Shown piece after piece: positions 1 through 9,210 of a stretch of 64,000 nucleotides of DNA; the stretch's first letter is position 1; each line of letters begins with the position of its first letter. Source of the DNA: Pseudoxanthomonas kalamensis DSM 18571 (GTDB lineage: Bacteria; Pseudomonadota; Gammaproteobacteria; Xanthomonadales; Xanthomonadaceae); contig NZ_PDWQ01000003.1 of NCBI RefSeq assembly GCF_010211745.1, positions 310,001 to 374,000 on the forward strand, read 5' to 3'. The notes below the pieces were generated by a model that did not search any database, was not told where the DNA came from, and saw nothing but the letters and a program-made list of their open reading frames with translations. The position numbers and the translations under genes were made by a program.

Positions 1-1171
1 CGGCCTCAATGGCCTCGTGCACGGCGCGCAGGTGCTGGCGCAAGTAGCTGATGCGCAAGGGGTCGCGGATGCGGCCGTTCTCGGCTTGCGGCGGATCGTA
101 GAACGCCGATCCGTTCTCGGTGATGAAGACCTGCGGATTGCCGTAGCGATCCTTCAGCCACATCAGGGTGTCGACCAGTCCCTGCGGGAATACCTCCCAG
201 CCGGTTTCGGTATACGTATGCATCGGCTGCCGCACTGCCGACACTTTCTGCGGCCAGTTGCTCTCGTCGTGGCGGCTGACGTTGCGGGTGTAGTAGTTCA
301 GGCCGACGAAGTCGATCGGCTGGCGGATCAGTTCCATGTCTTCCTGCGGCCAGTCCTGCCAGGCGTCGCCGAAGACCTCGCGCAGTTCTTCCGGATAGCG
401 GCCGAAGAAGGCCGGGTCGAGGTATTGCCGGTTCATGTAGGCATCGGCGCGGCGGGTCGCGGCCAGGTCCTCGGCGCTGTCGCTGGCCGGGTACTTGGGC
501 TCGATGTTCACCACCAGCCCGACCTCGTGCTTGCCGACTTCGCGGTAGACCTTGACCGCCGCACCGTGCGCGCGCATCAGGTTGTGGCTGGCGATCGGGG
601 TTTCGTACTGGCTGCGGTGGCCGGGCGCCAGCACGCCGTGCAGGTAGCCGCCGTCGGTGACCACCCACGGTTCGTTGAGCGTGGCCCAGCGACGCACGCG
701 GCCGTCGAGGCGTTCGAACATCGTCCGCGCGTATTCGGCGAACCAGTCGGCGCTGTCGCGGTTGAGCCAGCCGCCGCGGTCGTCGAGCGCGGCCGGCAGG
801 TCCCAGTGGTACAGCGTGGCCATCGGCTGGATATCGTTCTCCAGCAGGGTATCGACCAGGCGCTCGTAGAAATCCAGGCCTTTCGGATTGACCCGGCCGA
901 CACCGTCCGGCAGCACGCGCGCCCAGGCGATGCTGAAGCGGTAGCTCTGCAGGCCCAGCTGCTTCATCAGCGCGATGTCGTCGCGCCAGCGGTGATAGTG
1001 GTCGCAGGCGACGTCGCCGTTGTCGTTGTTCAGCATGCGTCCCGGCGTGTGCGCGAAACGCTGCCAGATGCTGGGGCCGGCGCCGTCGGCCAGTGGCGAG
1101 CCTTCGATCTGGTAGGCGGCGGTGGCGCTGCCCCACAGGAAGCCTGGGGGAAAGAGATAAGACTTCGACAT
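1..1171 (-). CDS. GH1 family beta-glucosidase (3' end outside window)
   Basis: A glycoside hydrolase family 1 enzyme that would release glucose from beta-glucosides such as cellobiose. Reading the minus strand from the ATG at 1171 gives an uninterrupted frame of 390 codons to the window edge. It starts MSKSYLFPPGFLWGSATAAY, the usual GH1 N-terminus. The acid/base glutamate lies in TLNEPW and the nucleophile in FITENGSAF, so both catalytic residues are present; YHWDLP and GLNYYTR are further family motifs. GH1 enzymes are usually 440-460 residues, so about 50-60 residues are missing beyond base 1. A GGAGG ribosome binding site lies 5 bases before the ATG. No signal peptide is seen, so it is probably cytoplasmic. 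It diverges from a MalK/UgpC-type ATPase across a LacI-type operator, which fits sugar-controlled uptake and hydrolysis. Substrate specificity within GH1 cannot be read from sequence. Confidence 0.93.
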   Translation of the reverse strand, partial: MSKSYLFPPGFLWGSATAAYQIEGSPLADGAGPSIWQRFAHTPGRMLNNDNGDVACDHYHRWRDDIALMKQLGLQSYRFSIAWARVLPDGVGRVNPKGLDFYERLVDTLLENDIQPMATLYHWDLPAALDDRGGWLNRDSADWFAEYARTMFERLDGRVRRWATLNEPWVVTDGGYLHGVLAPGHRSQYETPIASHNLMRAHGAAVKVYREVGKHEVGLVVNIEPKYPASDSAEDLAATRRADAYMNRQYLDPAFFGRYPEELREVFGDAWQDWPQEDMELIRQPIDFVGLNYYTRNVSRHDESNWPQKVSAVRQPMHTYTETGWEVFPQGLVDTLMWLKDRYGNPQVFITENGSAFYDPPQAENGRIRDPLRISYLRQHLRAVHEAIEA

Positions 1172-1209
1172 GGCCCCTCCGCAGTGCCTTTGGCGGTCGA
1201 ACTTGCTTC

Positions 1210-1225
1210 ATGTAAACGATTACAT
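1210..1225. promoter_or_regulatory. LacI-family operator in the divergent GH1 / ABC-ATPase region
   Basis: ATGTAAACGATTACAT is an imperfect palindrome: 6-base arms ATGTAA/TTACAT around a central CG, the classic layout of LacI/GalR-family operators. On the minus strand a TATTCT (1229-1234) that could serve as the -10 of the beta-glucosidase promoter lies just upstream, so the operator would sit over the start site. The regulator itself is not in the window. Binding by a LacI-type sugar repressor is inference. Confidence 0.65.
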
Positions 1226-1364
1226 GGCAGAATAGCCTGATCGCGTCCGGCTGTCACCGGGCACGATGCGTCCGTTTCGCGCCGGCGACCGCCGCGGGAA
1301 GCGGACCCTGCCGTCGGGAGGGCCGCTGGCAGCCGGTTCGGGTCATGCCAAGAAGGGAGTGAGG

Positions 1365-2456
1365 ATGGCGAACGTCCGCCTGGAACAGGTACGCAAGGTC
1401 TACGACAACGGCCAGGTGGCCGTGCACGGGGCCAGTTTCGAAGTCGCCGACGGCGAGCTGATGGTGCTGGTGGGGCCGTCGGGCTGCGGCAAGTCGACCC
1501 TGCTGCGGATGATCGCCGGGCTGGAGGAGATTTCCTCGGGCACGCTGAGCATCGGCGGGCGGGTGGTCAACGACGTCGCCCCCAAGGATCGCGACATCGC
1601 GATGGTGTTCCAGAGCTACGCGTTGTACCCGCACATGACGGTGGCCGAGAACCTGGCCTTCGGCTTGAAGCTGCGCAAGCACGACCGCGCCACCATCCAG
1701 GCGCGGATCGACGCCGCGGCGGCGACCCTGGGCTTGCAGGACATGCTGCAGAAACTGCCGCGCGAAATGTCGGGCGGCCAGCGCCAGCGTGTGGCACTGG
1801 GGCGGGCGCTGGTGCGCGAGCCGGAGGTGTTCCTGCTCGACGAGCCGCTGTCCAACCTGGACGCCAAGCTGCGCCACTCGGTGCGCACCGAGATCGCAAG
1901 GCTGCACCGCCAGCTCGGCGCCACCATGATCTACGTGACCCACGACCAGATCGAGGCGATGACTCTGGGGCAGCGGATCGTGGTGCTGAAGGACGGGCGG
2001 GTGCAGCAGGTCGACACGCCGATGGCGCTGTACCGCAAGCCGGCCAACCTGTTCGTGGCCGGTTTCCTCGGCAGTCCGGCGATGAACCAGTTGCGCGGTG
2101 TGCTGCACGCCGACGGCCGCCTGCAATTGGCCGACGGCCAGCAGGTGCGCCTGCATGAGTCGTTGCCGCCGGCGCTGCTGCAGAGGCAGGGCCGGGACGT
2201 GGTGCTGGGCGTGCGTCCGGAAGACCTGCAGCCGGCCGCGGCGGCGGACAGCGAGGCGTTGCGCGCGGTGGTCGAAGGCGTGGAACCGGTCGGCAACGAG
2301 ACCTTCCTGCACCTGCGCCTGGGCGGGATCGAACTGGTTTCCCGCATCGCACCACACGATCCGCCGACGCTCGGCGCCAGCCTGTCGATGACGCTGGACC
2401 CCCGGCATCTGCACTGGTTCGACCCGGACGACGGCGCGCGCATCGAGACCGAATAG
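1365..2456 (+). CDS. ugpC: MalK/UgpC-type carbohydrate ABC transporter ATP-binding protein
   Basis: A 363-residue ATPase of the CUT1 sugar-importer type. It has Walker A (GPSGCGKST), a Q-loop region (MVFQSYALYPHM), an ABC signature (MSGGQRQRVALGRAL), Walker B with D-loop (VFLLDEPLSNLDAKLR) and an H-loop (YVTHDQIEAM). The C-terminal third is the MalK-like OB/TOBE regulatory domain (GVRPEDL). The start was set at 1365 because it follows AAGGGAGTGAGG and matches the family N-terminus MANVRLEQVRKVYDNG; an upstream in-frame ATG at 1266 would add 33 unrelated residues. No permease or binding protein is adjacent, so this is an orphan ATPase that probably serves importers encoded elsewhere, as single MsmX/UgpC-like ATPases do in other bacteria. 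The symbol is family-level. Confidence 0.9.
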   Translation: MANVRLEQVRKVYDNGQVAVHGASFEVADGELMVLVGPSGCGKSTLLRMIAGLEEISSGTLSIGGRVVNDVAPKDRDIAMVFQSYALYPHMTVAENLAFGLKLRKHDRATIQARIDAAAATLGLQDMLQKLPREMSGGQRQRVALGRALVREPEVFLLDEPLSNLDAKLRHSVRTEIARLHRQLGATMIYVTHDQIEAMTLGQRIVVLKDGRVQQVDTPMALYRKPANLFVAGFLGSPAMNQLRGVLHADGRLQLADGQQVRLHESLPPALLQRQGRDVVLGVRPEDLQPAAAADSEALRAVVEGVEPVGNETFLHLRLGGIELVSRIAPHDPPTLGASLSMTLDPRHLHWFDPDDGARIETE

Positions 2457-2505
2457 CGCCAATCGGCCGCATTGCGGCTGGAGCAATGCCGGCAACTGCT
2501 GCATC

Positions 2506-2524
2506 ATGTGAACCCGGTTCACAT
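2506..2524. promoter_or_regulatory. 19-bp perfect palindrome before the DUF748 gene
   Basis: ATGTGAACCCGGTTCACAT: two exact 9-base arms around a single central C, ending 12 bases before the DUF748 start codon. The one-base centre and lack of a following T-run argue against a terminator; it looks like a dimer-binding operator. The binding protein is unknown. Confidence 0.5.
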
Positions 2525-2536
2525 TCGGCGGCGCGC

Positions 2537-5497
2537 ATGGCTGGCATGTCGTTTCTGAAACGCTACAAGTGGCCCGTGCTCGGCGTGGCCGCGCTGCTGG
2601 TCGCCGTCGCCCTGTACGCCGTGGCCGGTTTCTGGCTGGTGCCGAAGATCGGCCGCTCGCAGGCGACCGCGTACGTCGAACAGACCCTGCACAAGCGCCT
2701 GGACCTGGGCGAGATCCGCTTCAACCCCTTCACCTTCGAACTGGACGTGTCCGACATCGCCATCCGCGATCCGGACGCGCGGGCGTCGGCCAGGCCACTG
2801 CTCGGGGTCGGCCGGCTGTATGTCGATTTCCAGGGCAGTTCGCTGCTCAAGCGCGGCTACGACTTCCGCGAAGTCACCCTGGAGCGGCCGTATGCGCGGG
2901 CGATCATCCGCAGCGACGGCTCGTTGAACCTGACCGATCTGATTCCGCCCTCGGAGGAGCCGCAGGCGCCGCTGCCGGAAGTGCGGGTCGGGCAGCTCAA
3001 CGTGCGCGACGGACGGGTCGATTTCGCCGACTGGAGCCGCCGGCTGAAGCCGGAAAAGACCCTGGCGCCGATCAATTTCGGGCTGGCCGACCTCAGTACG
3101 GTGGCCGAGAGCGGCGGCTTCCAGCTGGCCGCGGCCAGCGAGCAGGGCGAGCGCTTCGAATGGAGCGGCACCGTGAACCTGCAGCCGGTGGCCTCGCGCG
3201 GGCAGTTCAAGGTGCAGGGATTGCGCGCCGACAGCGTGCAGGCCTTCCTCGGCGAGGAGCTGCCGGCGACGCTGACCGCTGGAAGTTTCGATTTCGCCGG
3301 AAATTATGACTTCGGCGCCGGTGGCGATGGTCCGCTGCGGTTGGACGCCAGCTTGCCGCAGGCGGTGGCCAGCGGCCTGTCATTGCGCGCGCATGGCGCA
3401 GATGAAGACTGGGTCGTGTTGCCGAAGGCGACCCTGGAGAACACCCGGCTGTCGCTGGCCGGACAGAGCATCGAGGCCGATGCGCTGCGTCTGGACGGCG
3501 TGCAGGCCAAGGTCTGGATGGACGCGGACGGCAACATCAACCTGTTGCAGATGTTCGCGCCGGAAACAGCTCCGGTTGCCCCCGCCGCTACGCAGGCGTC
3601 CGTCGCCGAGGCGGGAACCGATACCGCTGCGGCGCCGGCGACTGCCGATCCTGCCGCCACGGACTGGAGCTTCGTCCTGCACCACCTGGGCCTGCAGCAG
3701 GCCCAGGTCGATCTGGAAGACCGCACGGTGCGCCCGAGCGGCAAGTTCGCGCTGTCGCCGATGGACCTGCAGCTGGACGAGGTCAGCCTGGACCTGACCC
3801 GGCCGGTGCCGATGAAGCTGTCCGCCACCGTCAACGGCAAGGCGCAACTGGCGCTGGACGGCACGATCGTCCCCGAGACCGTCGCCGCCGACCTGCAATT
3901 GGACGTGTCGGGATTGTCGCTGGGCGACGTGACCGGATACCTGCCGGCGTTGCCCGGCCTGACCCTGAAATCCGGCACCGTGGCGGCGAAGGGGCGGGTG
4001 CAGATGCGGCCGGAGGCCGAACCCGGGCCGGCGCTGAGCTTCGACGGCGACGGCAGCGTCAGCGGCTTCGACCTGGTCGAAACCGAGGGCATGCGCGAAT
4101 TCGTGTCCTGGGACCGGGTCGATGCGCAGGGCATTGCCTACAGCGAGGCGCCGGACGCGGTATCGATCCGCGAAGTGCGCCTGCATCGCCCGTTCGCGCG
4201 GGTCATCGTTACCGAAGACCAGCACATCAACCTGGTCGACATCTTCTCCGCGCAGGAAGCCGGCGTGGCGCCGGCCTCGACCTCTGACGAGATGCCGATC
4301 AAGGTCGGCAAGCTGCGGCTGGACAACGCCACGATGAGTTTTGCCGATTTTTCCATGGACCCCAGCTTCCAGGCCCGGATCGATGCCCTCAACGGCAGCA
4401 TCTCCGGCCTGTCCACCGCCACCAATTCGGTTGCCGACATCGACCTCAACGGCCACGTCGTCAACCAGTATTCGCCGGTGACCATCCAGGGCGGCACCAA
4501 CCTGTTCGCCTTCGACAAGCACACCGACATCAAGATGGCGTTCAGCAACATCGACCTGCCGATCTTCAATCCGTACTCGGGCCGCTTTGCCGGCTATGCC
4601 ATCGCCAAGGGCAAGCTGAGCACCGAGCTGCATTACCAGATCAGCGACCGCAAGCTGGACGCCAGCCACCACGTGGTGCTGGATCAGCTGGAATGGGGCG
4701 AGGCGACCGACAGCAAGGACAAGGTCAGCCTGCCGATCCGGCTGGCGACGTCGCTGCTGAAGAACCGCGAAGGCGTGATCGACCTGGATCTGCCGGTGAC
4801 CGGTTCGCTGGACGATCCCAAGTTCCGGGTCTGGCCGGTGGTCTGGCAGATCCTCAAGAACCTGCTGACCAAGATCGTCACCGCGCCGTTCGCCTTCCTC
4901 GGCTCGCTGTTCGAGGGCGCCGAGGACGCGCAGTTCGTCGATTTCACTGCCGGCTCGGCCGAACTGGGAGAAGCCGGGCGCAGCCAGCTGGCGGCCTTGG
5001 CCAAGGGGCTGGTCGACCGGCCGGCGCTGAAGCTGGAGATTCCGGCCGGCGTGCTGGCCGAGGTCGATGCCGCCGCGATCGCGCAGCAGCGCTTGCAGCA
5101 GGCGCTGGCGGGCGAGGGCGGGGCCGATCCGTTGCAGGGCCTGCCGGCGGACGAGCAGGTGGACCGGCTGGCCAAGCTGTACAGGCAGGAGTTCGAGCAC
5201 AAGCCGGACTACCCGGAAACCGAACAGGCGCAGGACCCGGCCCAGGAAGAACTGAGCCGCAAGGAGCGTCACGCCCTGCGCGACCAGGCGCGCGCCGAGT
5301 GGCTGCAGCAGCAGTTGCTGGACCATTACCGGCCGCCGGCCGAGGAAGTGCAGCAGCTGGCGCGCGCGCGCGCGGACGCCATCCAGGACGCGCTGCTGGC
5401 CGGTGGCGAGCTGGATCCGGCGCGGGTCTTCGTCACCCTCAACAAGACGCCGGTCGAGCACGAGGGCAAGGTGCGGATCGAGCTGGGGCTGGAGTAG
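2537..5497 (+). CDS. DUF748 / AsmA-like envelope protein
   Basis: A large (986 residues) DUF748-family protein related to the AsmA-like repeat proteins thought to bridge the periplasm and aid lipid or outer-membrane homeostasis; its biochemical role is not established. It has one N-terminal membrane helix (VLGVAALLVAVALYAVAGFW), then long beta-rich segments with repeated ...RPYARAIIRSDGSLNLTDL-type and FARVIVTEDQHINLVDIF-type strands. A second hydrophobic stretch near residue 790 (ILKNLLTKIVTAPFAFLGSL) precedes the conserved VDFTAGSAELGEAG segment. An Ala/Pro-rich linker lies near residues 350-380. The start is uncertain: ATG at 2537 or 2546, neither with a strong ribosome binding site; an ATG at 2486 would overlap the palindrome at 2506-2524. 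It stands alone ahead of smc. Confidence 0.82.
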   Translation: MAGMSFLKRYKWPVLGVAALLVAVALYAVAGFWLVPKIGRSQATAYVEQTLHKRLDLGEIRFNPFTFELDVSDIAIRDPDARASARPLLGVGRLYVDFQGSSLLKRGYDFREVTLERPYARAIIRSDGSLNLTDLIPPSEEPQAPLPEVRVGQLNVRDGRVDFADWSRRLKPEKTLAPINFGLADLSTVAESGGFQLAAASEQGERFEWSGTVNLQPVASRGQFKVQGLRADSVQAFLGEELPATLTAGSFDFAGNYDFGAGGDGPLRLDASLPQAVASGLSLRAHGADEDWVVLPKATLENTRLSLAGQSIEADALRLDGVQAKVWMDADGNINLLQMFAPETAPVAPAATQASVAEAGTDTAAAPATADPAATDWSFVLHHLGLQQAQVDLEDRTVRPSGKFALSPMDLQLDEVSLDLTRPVPMKLSATVNGKAQLALDGTIVPETVAADLQLDVSGLSLGDVTGYLPALPGLTLKSGTVAAKGRVQMRPEAEPGPALSFDGDGSVSGFDLVETEGMREFVSWDRVDAQGIAYSEAPDAVSIREVRLHRPFARVIVTEDQHINLVDIFSAQEAGVAPASTSDEMPIKVGKLRLDNATMSFADFSMDPSFQARIDALNGSISGLSTATNSVADIDLNGHVVNQYSPVTIQGGTNLFAFDKHTDIKMAFSNIDLPIFNPYSGRFAGYAIAKGKLSTELHYQISDRKLDASHHVVLDQLEWGEATDSKDKVSLPIRLATSLLKNREGVIDLDLPVTGSLDDPKFRVWPVVWQILKNLLTKIVTAPFAFLGSLFEGAEDAQFVDFTAGSAELGEAGRSQLAALAKGLVDRPALKLEIPAGVLAEVDAAAIAQQRLQQALAGEGGADPLQGLPADEQVDRLAKLYRQEFEHKPDYPETEQAQDPAQEELSRKERHALRDQARAEWLQQQLLDHYRPPAEEVQQLARARADAIQDALLAGGELDPARVFVTLNKTPVEHEGKVRIELGLE

Positions 5498-5651
5498 TTC
5501 CACGCTCACGGCGGAATCCGCGGCGGCCGGTATACTCGTCCGTTGGCATGTCGGGTCCGGCATGCGAACTTCCAGCTGGATCAATGACCTGGCGGGAGAA
5601 CTTCAACCTATATCACACGAAAGGCGGCGCGACCGCCGGCACGAATCACGC

Positions 5652-8600
5652 ATGCGTCTGACCACCATCAAGCTGTCCGGCTTCAAATCCTTCGTCGATC
5701 CGACCACCCTGCACCTGCCGACCAACATGACCGGCGTGGTCGGGCCCAACGGTTGCGGCAAGTCCAACATCATCGACGCCGTGCGCTGGGTGATGGGCGA
5801 AAGCTCGGCCAGCCGCCTGCGCGGCGATTCGCTGACCGACGTGATCTTCTCCGGCAGCTCGGCGCGCAAGCCGGTGGCGCAGGCGACGGTCGAGCTGATT
5901 TTCGACAACAGCGACCATGCCGTCAGCGGCGAGTTCGCCGCGTTCAACGAGATTTCGGTCAAGCGCACCGTCAGCCGCGACGGCCAGAGCACCTATTACC
6001 TCAACGGCACCAAGTGCCGCCGCCGCGACATCACCGACCTGTTCCTCGGCACCGGCCTCGGCCCGCGCAGCTACTCGATCATCGAGCAGGGCATGATCAG
6101 CCAGATTGTCGAGGCGCGGCCGGAAGACCTGCGCGTGTACCTGGAAGAAGCCGCCGGCATCTCCAAGTACAAGGAGCGCCGCCGCGAGACCGAGAACCGC
6201 ATCCGCCACACCCGCGAGAACCTCGACCGCCTCAACGACCTGCGCGAGGAAATCGGCAAGCAGCTGGAACACCTGAAGCGGCAGGCGCGCCAGGCCGAGC
6301 AGTACCAGGCCCTGCAGGAAGAACGCAGGGTCAAGGACGCCGAGTGGAAGGCGCTGGAATATCGCGGCCTGGACGGCCAGCTGCAATCGCTGCGCGAAGG
6401 GCTGGCGCAGGAAGAGACCCGCCTGCAGCAGATCATCGCCGAACAGCGCGAAGCCGAACGCCAGCTGGAAACCTCCCGCGCCGGCCGCGAATCGGCCAGC
6501 CAGACGCTGAACCAGGCGCAGGCGGCGGTGTACGAGATCGGCGGCACCCTGGCGCGGCTTGAGCAGCAGATCCAGCACCAGCAGGAAATGGCCGAGCGCC
6601 TGCAGAAGGCGCGCGACGAGGCGAACAGTGCGCTGGCCGAACTCGGTCAGCACATCGAAGGCGACGAAGCTCGCCTGCAGGTGCTGCGCGAAGCGGTCGC
6701 CGGTGCCGAACCGCAACTGCAACAGCTGCAAGCGGACGACCTGGCGCGGCAGGAAGCGCTGCGCGAAGCCGAGACGAAACTGGCCGACTGGCAGCAGCGC
6801 TGGGAAGCGCACGGGCGCGACGCATCCGAGGCCGCCCGCGCCGCCGATGTCGAGCGTACCCGCGTCGATTACCTGGACAAGCAGGCCTTCGAGGCCGAGC
6901 GCCGCCGCGAGGCGCTGGCCGGCGAACGCGCCGGGCTGGATCTGGCCGCGCTGGCCGCGACCTTCGAAGCCGCCACCCGCGAGCACGAGACGCAGAAGGC
7001 GTCACTGGACGGGCTGGGCCAGGAGCTGGAAACCCGCAAGCAGGCGGTGACCGAGCTGCAGGACCAGCAGCGCGGCAGCCAGAATGAATTGTCCGAGCTG
7101 CGCAAGCGCGCGCAGGAAGCCCGCGGCCGGCTGTCCTCGCTGGAGACCCTGCAGCATGCCGCGCTGGGCCAGGAGCAGGGCGCGGCGGTGGAATGGTTGC
7201 AGCGTCGCGGCCTGGACAGCGCCACCCGCGTCGGCGAGCGCCTGCAGGTCGAGCCGGGCTGGGAAAACGCGGTCGAAGGCGCGCTAGGCCAGCTGATCGA
7301 AGGCGTGCTGGTCGAGGCGCCGGAGAGTCTGGTCGATGCGCTGGGCGAACTCGGCGAGGGCCGGCTGACCCTGGTGTCGGCCGACGACGGCGACGCTGAT
7401 TTCGCGCCGACTTCGCTGGCGGCCAAGGTGCGCGGCCCGCTGGCGATCCGTCGCCTGCTGGCGCGCCTGCACGTGGCCGAGGACCTGGCCGGCGCACGCC
7501 GCCTGCTGACTGGACTCGGCGAAGGCGATTCGGTCATCACCCGCAACGGCGAGCGCCTCGGCGAGGGCTGGGTGCGCGTGCTGCGTTCCGGTGCGGCCAA
7601 GCAGGGCGCGCTGTTGCGCGAGCGCGAGATCCAGTCCTTGCGGGAAGAAATCGCCGAACTGCAGCAGCGCGAACAGGCGCTGGAAGAGGACATCGCCGCC
7701 CGTCGCGACCGCATGCTGGTCGCCGAGCAGCAGCGCGAGGACGCGCAGCGCAGCCTGTACATGGCCCATCGCAGCGTGTCGGAACTAGCCGGTCAGTTAC
7801 AGAGCCAACAGGGACGCGTGGAGTCGATGCGCGGCCGGATCGAGAAAATCGACAGCGAGACCTCGCAACTGATCGAAACCCTGGATGCCAGCCGCAGCCA
7901 GGCCAGCGAAGCGCGTGCGCGGCTGGAAACGGCGGTCGAGCGCATGGCCGAACTGGAATCGAGCCGGCAGGCGCTGGACGCCGAGCGCCGGCAGCTGGCC
8001 GAAACCCGCGACGCCGCCCGCGACGCGGCCCGCGCGTCGCGCGACGCCGCGCACGCGGTGGCGCTGGGACTGGAATCGCAGCGCGCGCAGATCGTGGCGC
8101 TGGAACAGGCGCTGGCGCGGATGGGCAACCAGCGCGGCCAGCTCGACACCCGGCTCGGCGAACTGGCCAGCCAGCTCGACGCCGGCGACTCGCCGGTGCA
8201 GACGCTGGAGGTCGAACGCCAGACCGCGCTCGAGCAGCGCGTGCTCGCCGACCAGAAGCTGTCCGAAGCGCGCGCCGCGCTGGACGGCATCGACAACGAC
8301 CTGCGCCAGTTCGAGCAGACCCGCCAGCAGCGCGACGAACAATCACTGGCCCAGCGCGAAGCCATCTCCCAGCGCCGGTTGGACCAGCAGGCGCTGGTGC
8401 TGAAGGCCGAGCAGCTGACCGAGGCGGTGGTCAAGGCCGGCTTCGTGCTGGACGAGGTGGTCGCCACCCTGCCGGAGGTGGCGCAGCTGCAGGACTGGGA
8501 ACAGGCGGTGACCGCCATCGACGGCCGCATGCGCCGGCTGGAACCGGTCAACCTGGCCGCCATCCACGAGTACGGCGAAGCCAGCCAGCGTTCGGAGTAT

Positions 8601-9155
8601 CTGGATGCGCAGAACACCGACCTGACCACCGCGCTGGAAACGCTGGAAGACGCCATCCGCAAGATCGACCGCGAGACCCGCGGCCGCTTCAAGGACACCT
8701 TTGACCGGGTCAATTCCGGCATCCAGCAGCTGTATCCGCGCCTGTTCGGCGGCGGCCACGCCTATCTGGAACTGACCGGCGAGGACCTGCTGGACACCGG
8801 CGTGGCGATCATGGCACGCCCGCCCGGCAAGCGCGTGTCCAACATTTCGCTGCTGTCCGGCGGCGAGAAGGCGATGACCGCGGTGGCGCTGGTGTTCGCC
8901 ATCTTCCAGCTCAACCCGGCCCCGTTCTGCCTGCTGGACGAAGTCGATGCGCCGCTGGACGAGGCCAACGTCGGTCGTCTGGCCAGCCTGGTGCGGGAAA
9001 TGAGCGAAAAGGTGCAATTCCTGATCGTCACCCACAACAAGGCAACCATGGAAGTCGCGCACCAGCTCAGCGGCGTGACCATGCGCGAGCCGGGCGTCAG
9101 CCGTCTGGTCAGCGTGGACCTGGAGGAAGCCGCGCGCTTGGCGGGCGCGGCCTGA
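5652..9155 (+). CDS. smc: chromosome segregation ATPase SMC
   Basis: A 1167-residue SMC protein, normal for the family, which acts as a dimer with ScpA/ScpB to organise and segregate the chromosome. The N-terminus MRLTTIKLSGFKSFVDPTT and Walker A GPNGCGKSN form half of the ATPase head. Two long coiled coils rich in Glu, Gln, Arg and Ala run to about residue 500 and from about 660 to 980, flanking a hinge near residues 510-650 (LEVEPGWENAVEGALG-like region). The C-terminal head has the signature LLSGGEKAMTAVAL and Walker B FCLLDEVDAPLDEANV. The start at 5652 was chosen by homology; the ribosome binding site is weak. The gene is followed after 55 bases by zipA, probably in the same operon. Confidence 0.97.
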   Translation: MRLTTIKLSGFKSFVDPTTLHLPTNMTGVVGPNGCGKSNIIDAVRWVMGESSASRLRGDSLTDVIFSGSSARKPVAQATVELIFDNSDHAVSGEFAAFNEISVKRTVSRDGQSTYYLNGTKCRRRDITDLFLGTGLGPRSYSIIEQGMISQIVEARPEDLRVYLEEAAGISKYKERRRETENRIRHTRENLDRLNDLREEIGKQLEHLKRQARQAEQYQALQEERRVKDAEWKALEYRGLDGQLQSLREGLAQEETRLQQIIAEQREAERQLETSRAGRESASQTLNQAQAAVYEIGGTLARLEQQIQHQQEMAERLQKARDEANSALAELGQHIEGDEARLQVLREAVAGAEPQLQQLQADDLARQEALREAETKLADWQQRWEAHGRDASEAARAADVERTRVDYLDKQAFEAERRREALAGERAGLDLAALAATFEAATREHETQKASLDGLGQELETRKQAVTELQDQQRGSQNELSELRKRAQEARGRLSSLETLQHAALGQEQGAAVEWLQRRGLDSATRVGERLQVEPGWENAVEGALGQLIEGVLVEAPESLVDALGELGEGRLTLVSADDGDADFAPTSLAAKVRGPLAIRRLLARLHVAEDLAGARRLLTGLGEGDSVITRNGERLGEGWVRVLRSGAAKQGALLREREIQSLREEIAELQQREQALEEDIAARRDRMLVAEQQREDAQRSLYMAHRSVSELAGQLQSQQGRVESMRGRIEKIDSETSQLIETLDASRSQASEARARLETAVERMAELESSRQALDAERRQLAETRDAARDAARASRDAAHAVALGLESQRAQIVALEQALARMGNQRGQLDTRLGELASQLDAGDSPVQTLEVERQTALEQRVLADQKLSEARAALDGIDNDLRQFEQTRQQRDEQSLAQREAISQRRLDQQALVLKAEQLTEAVVKAGFVLDEVVATLPEVAQLQDWEQAVTAIDGRMRRLEPVNLAAIHEYGEASQRSEYLDAQNTDLTTALETLEDAIRKIDRETRGRFKDTFDRVNSGIQQLYPRLFGGGHAYLELTGEDLLDTGVAIMARPPGKRVSNISLLSGGEKAMTAVALVFAIFQLNPAPFCLLDEVDAPLDEANVGRLASLVREMSEKVQFLIVTHNKATMEVAHQLSGVTMREPGVSRLVSVDLEEAARLAGAA

Positions 9156-9210
9156 GGTGACATCCTTGCGGTTGCCCCCCATTCCCGACCCCCGGCGGAG
9201 AATTGGCTGA

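Noticed and set aside
2506-2524. Terminator after the sugar ATPase gene
   Set aside because: The palindrome has a one-base centre, is not GC-rich enough at its base and has no T-tract; operator is more likely.
5498-5651. A tRNA or small RNA gene in the smc leader
   Set aside because: Only small imperfect stems are present; no cloverleaf, CCA end or terminator is seen.
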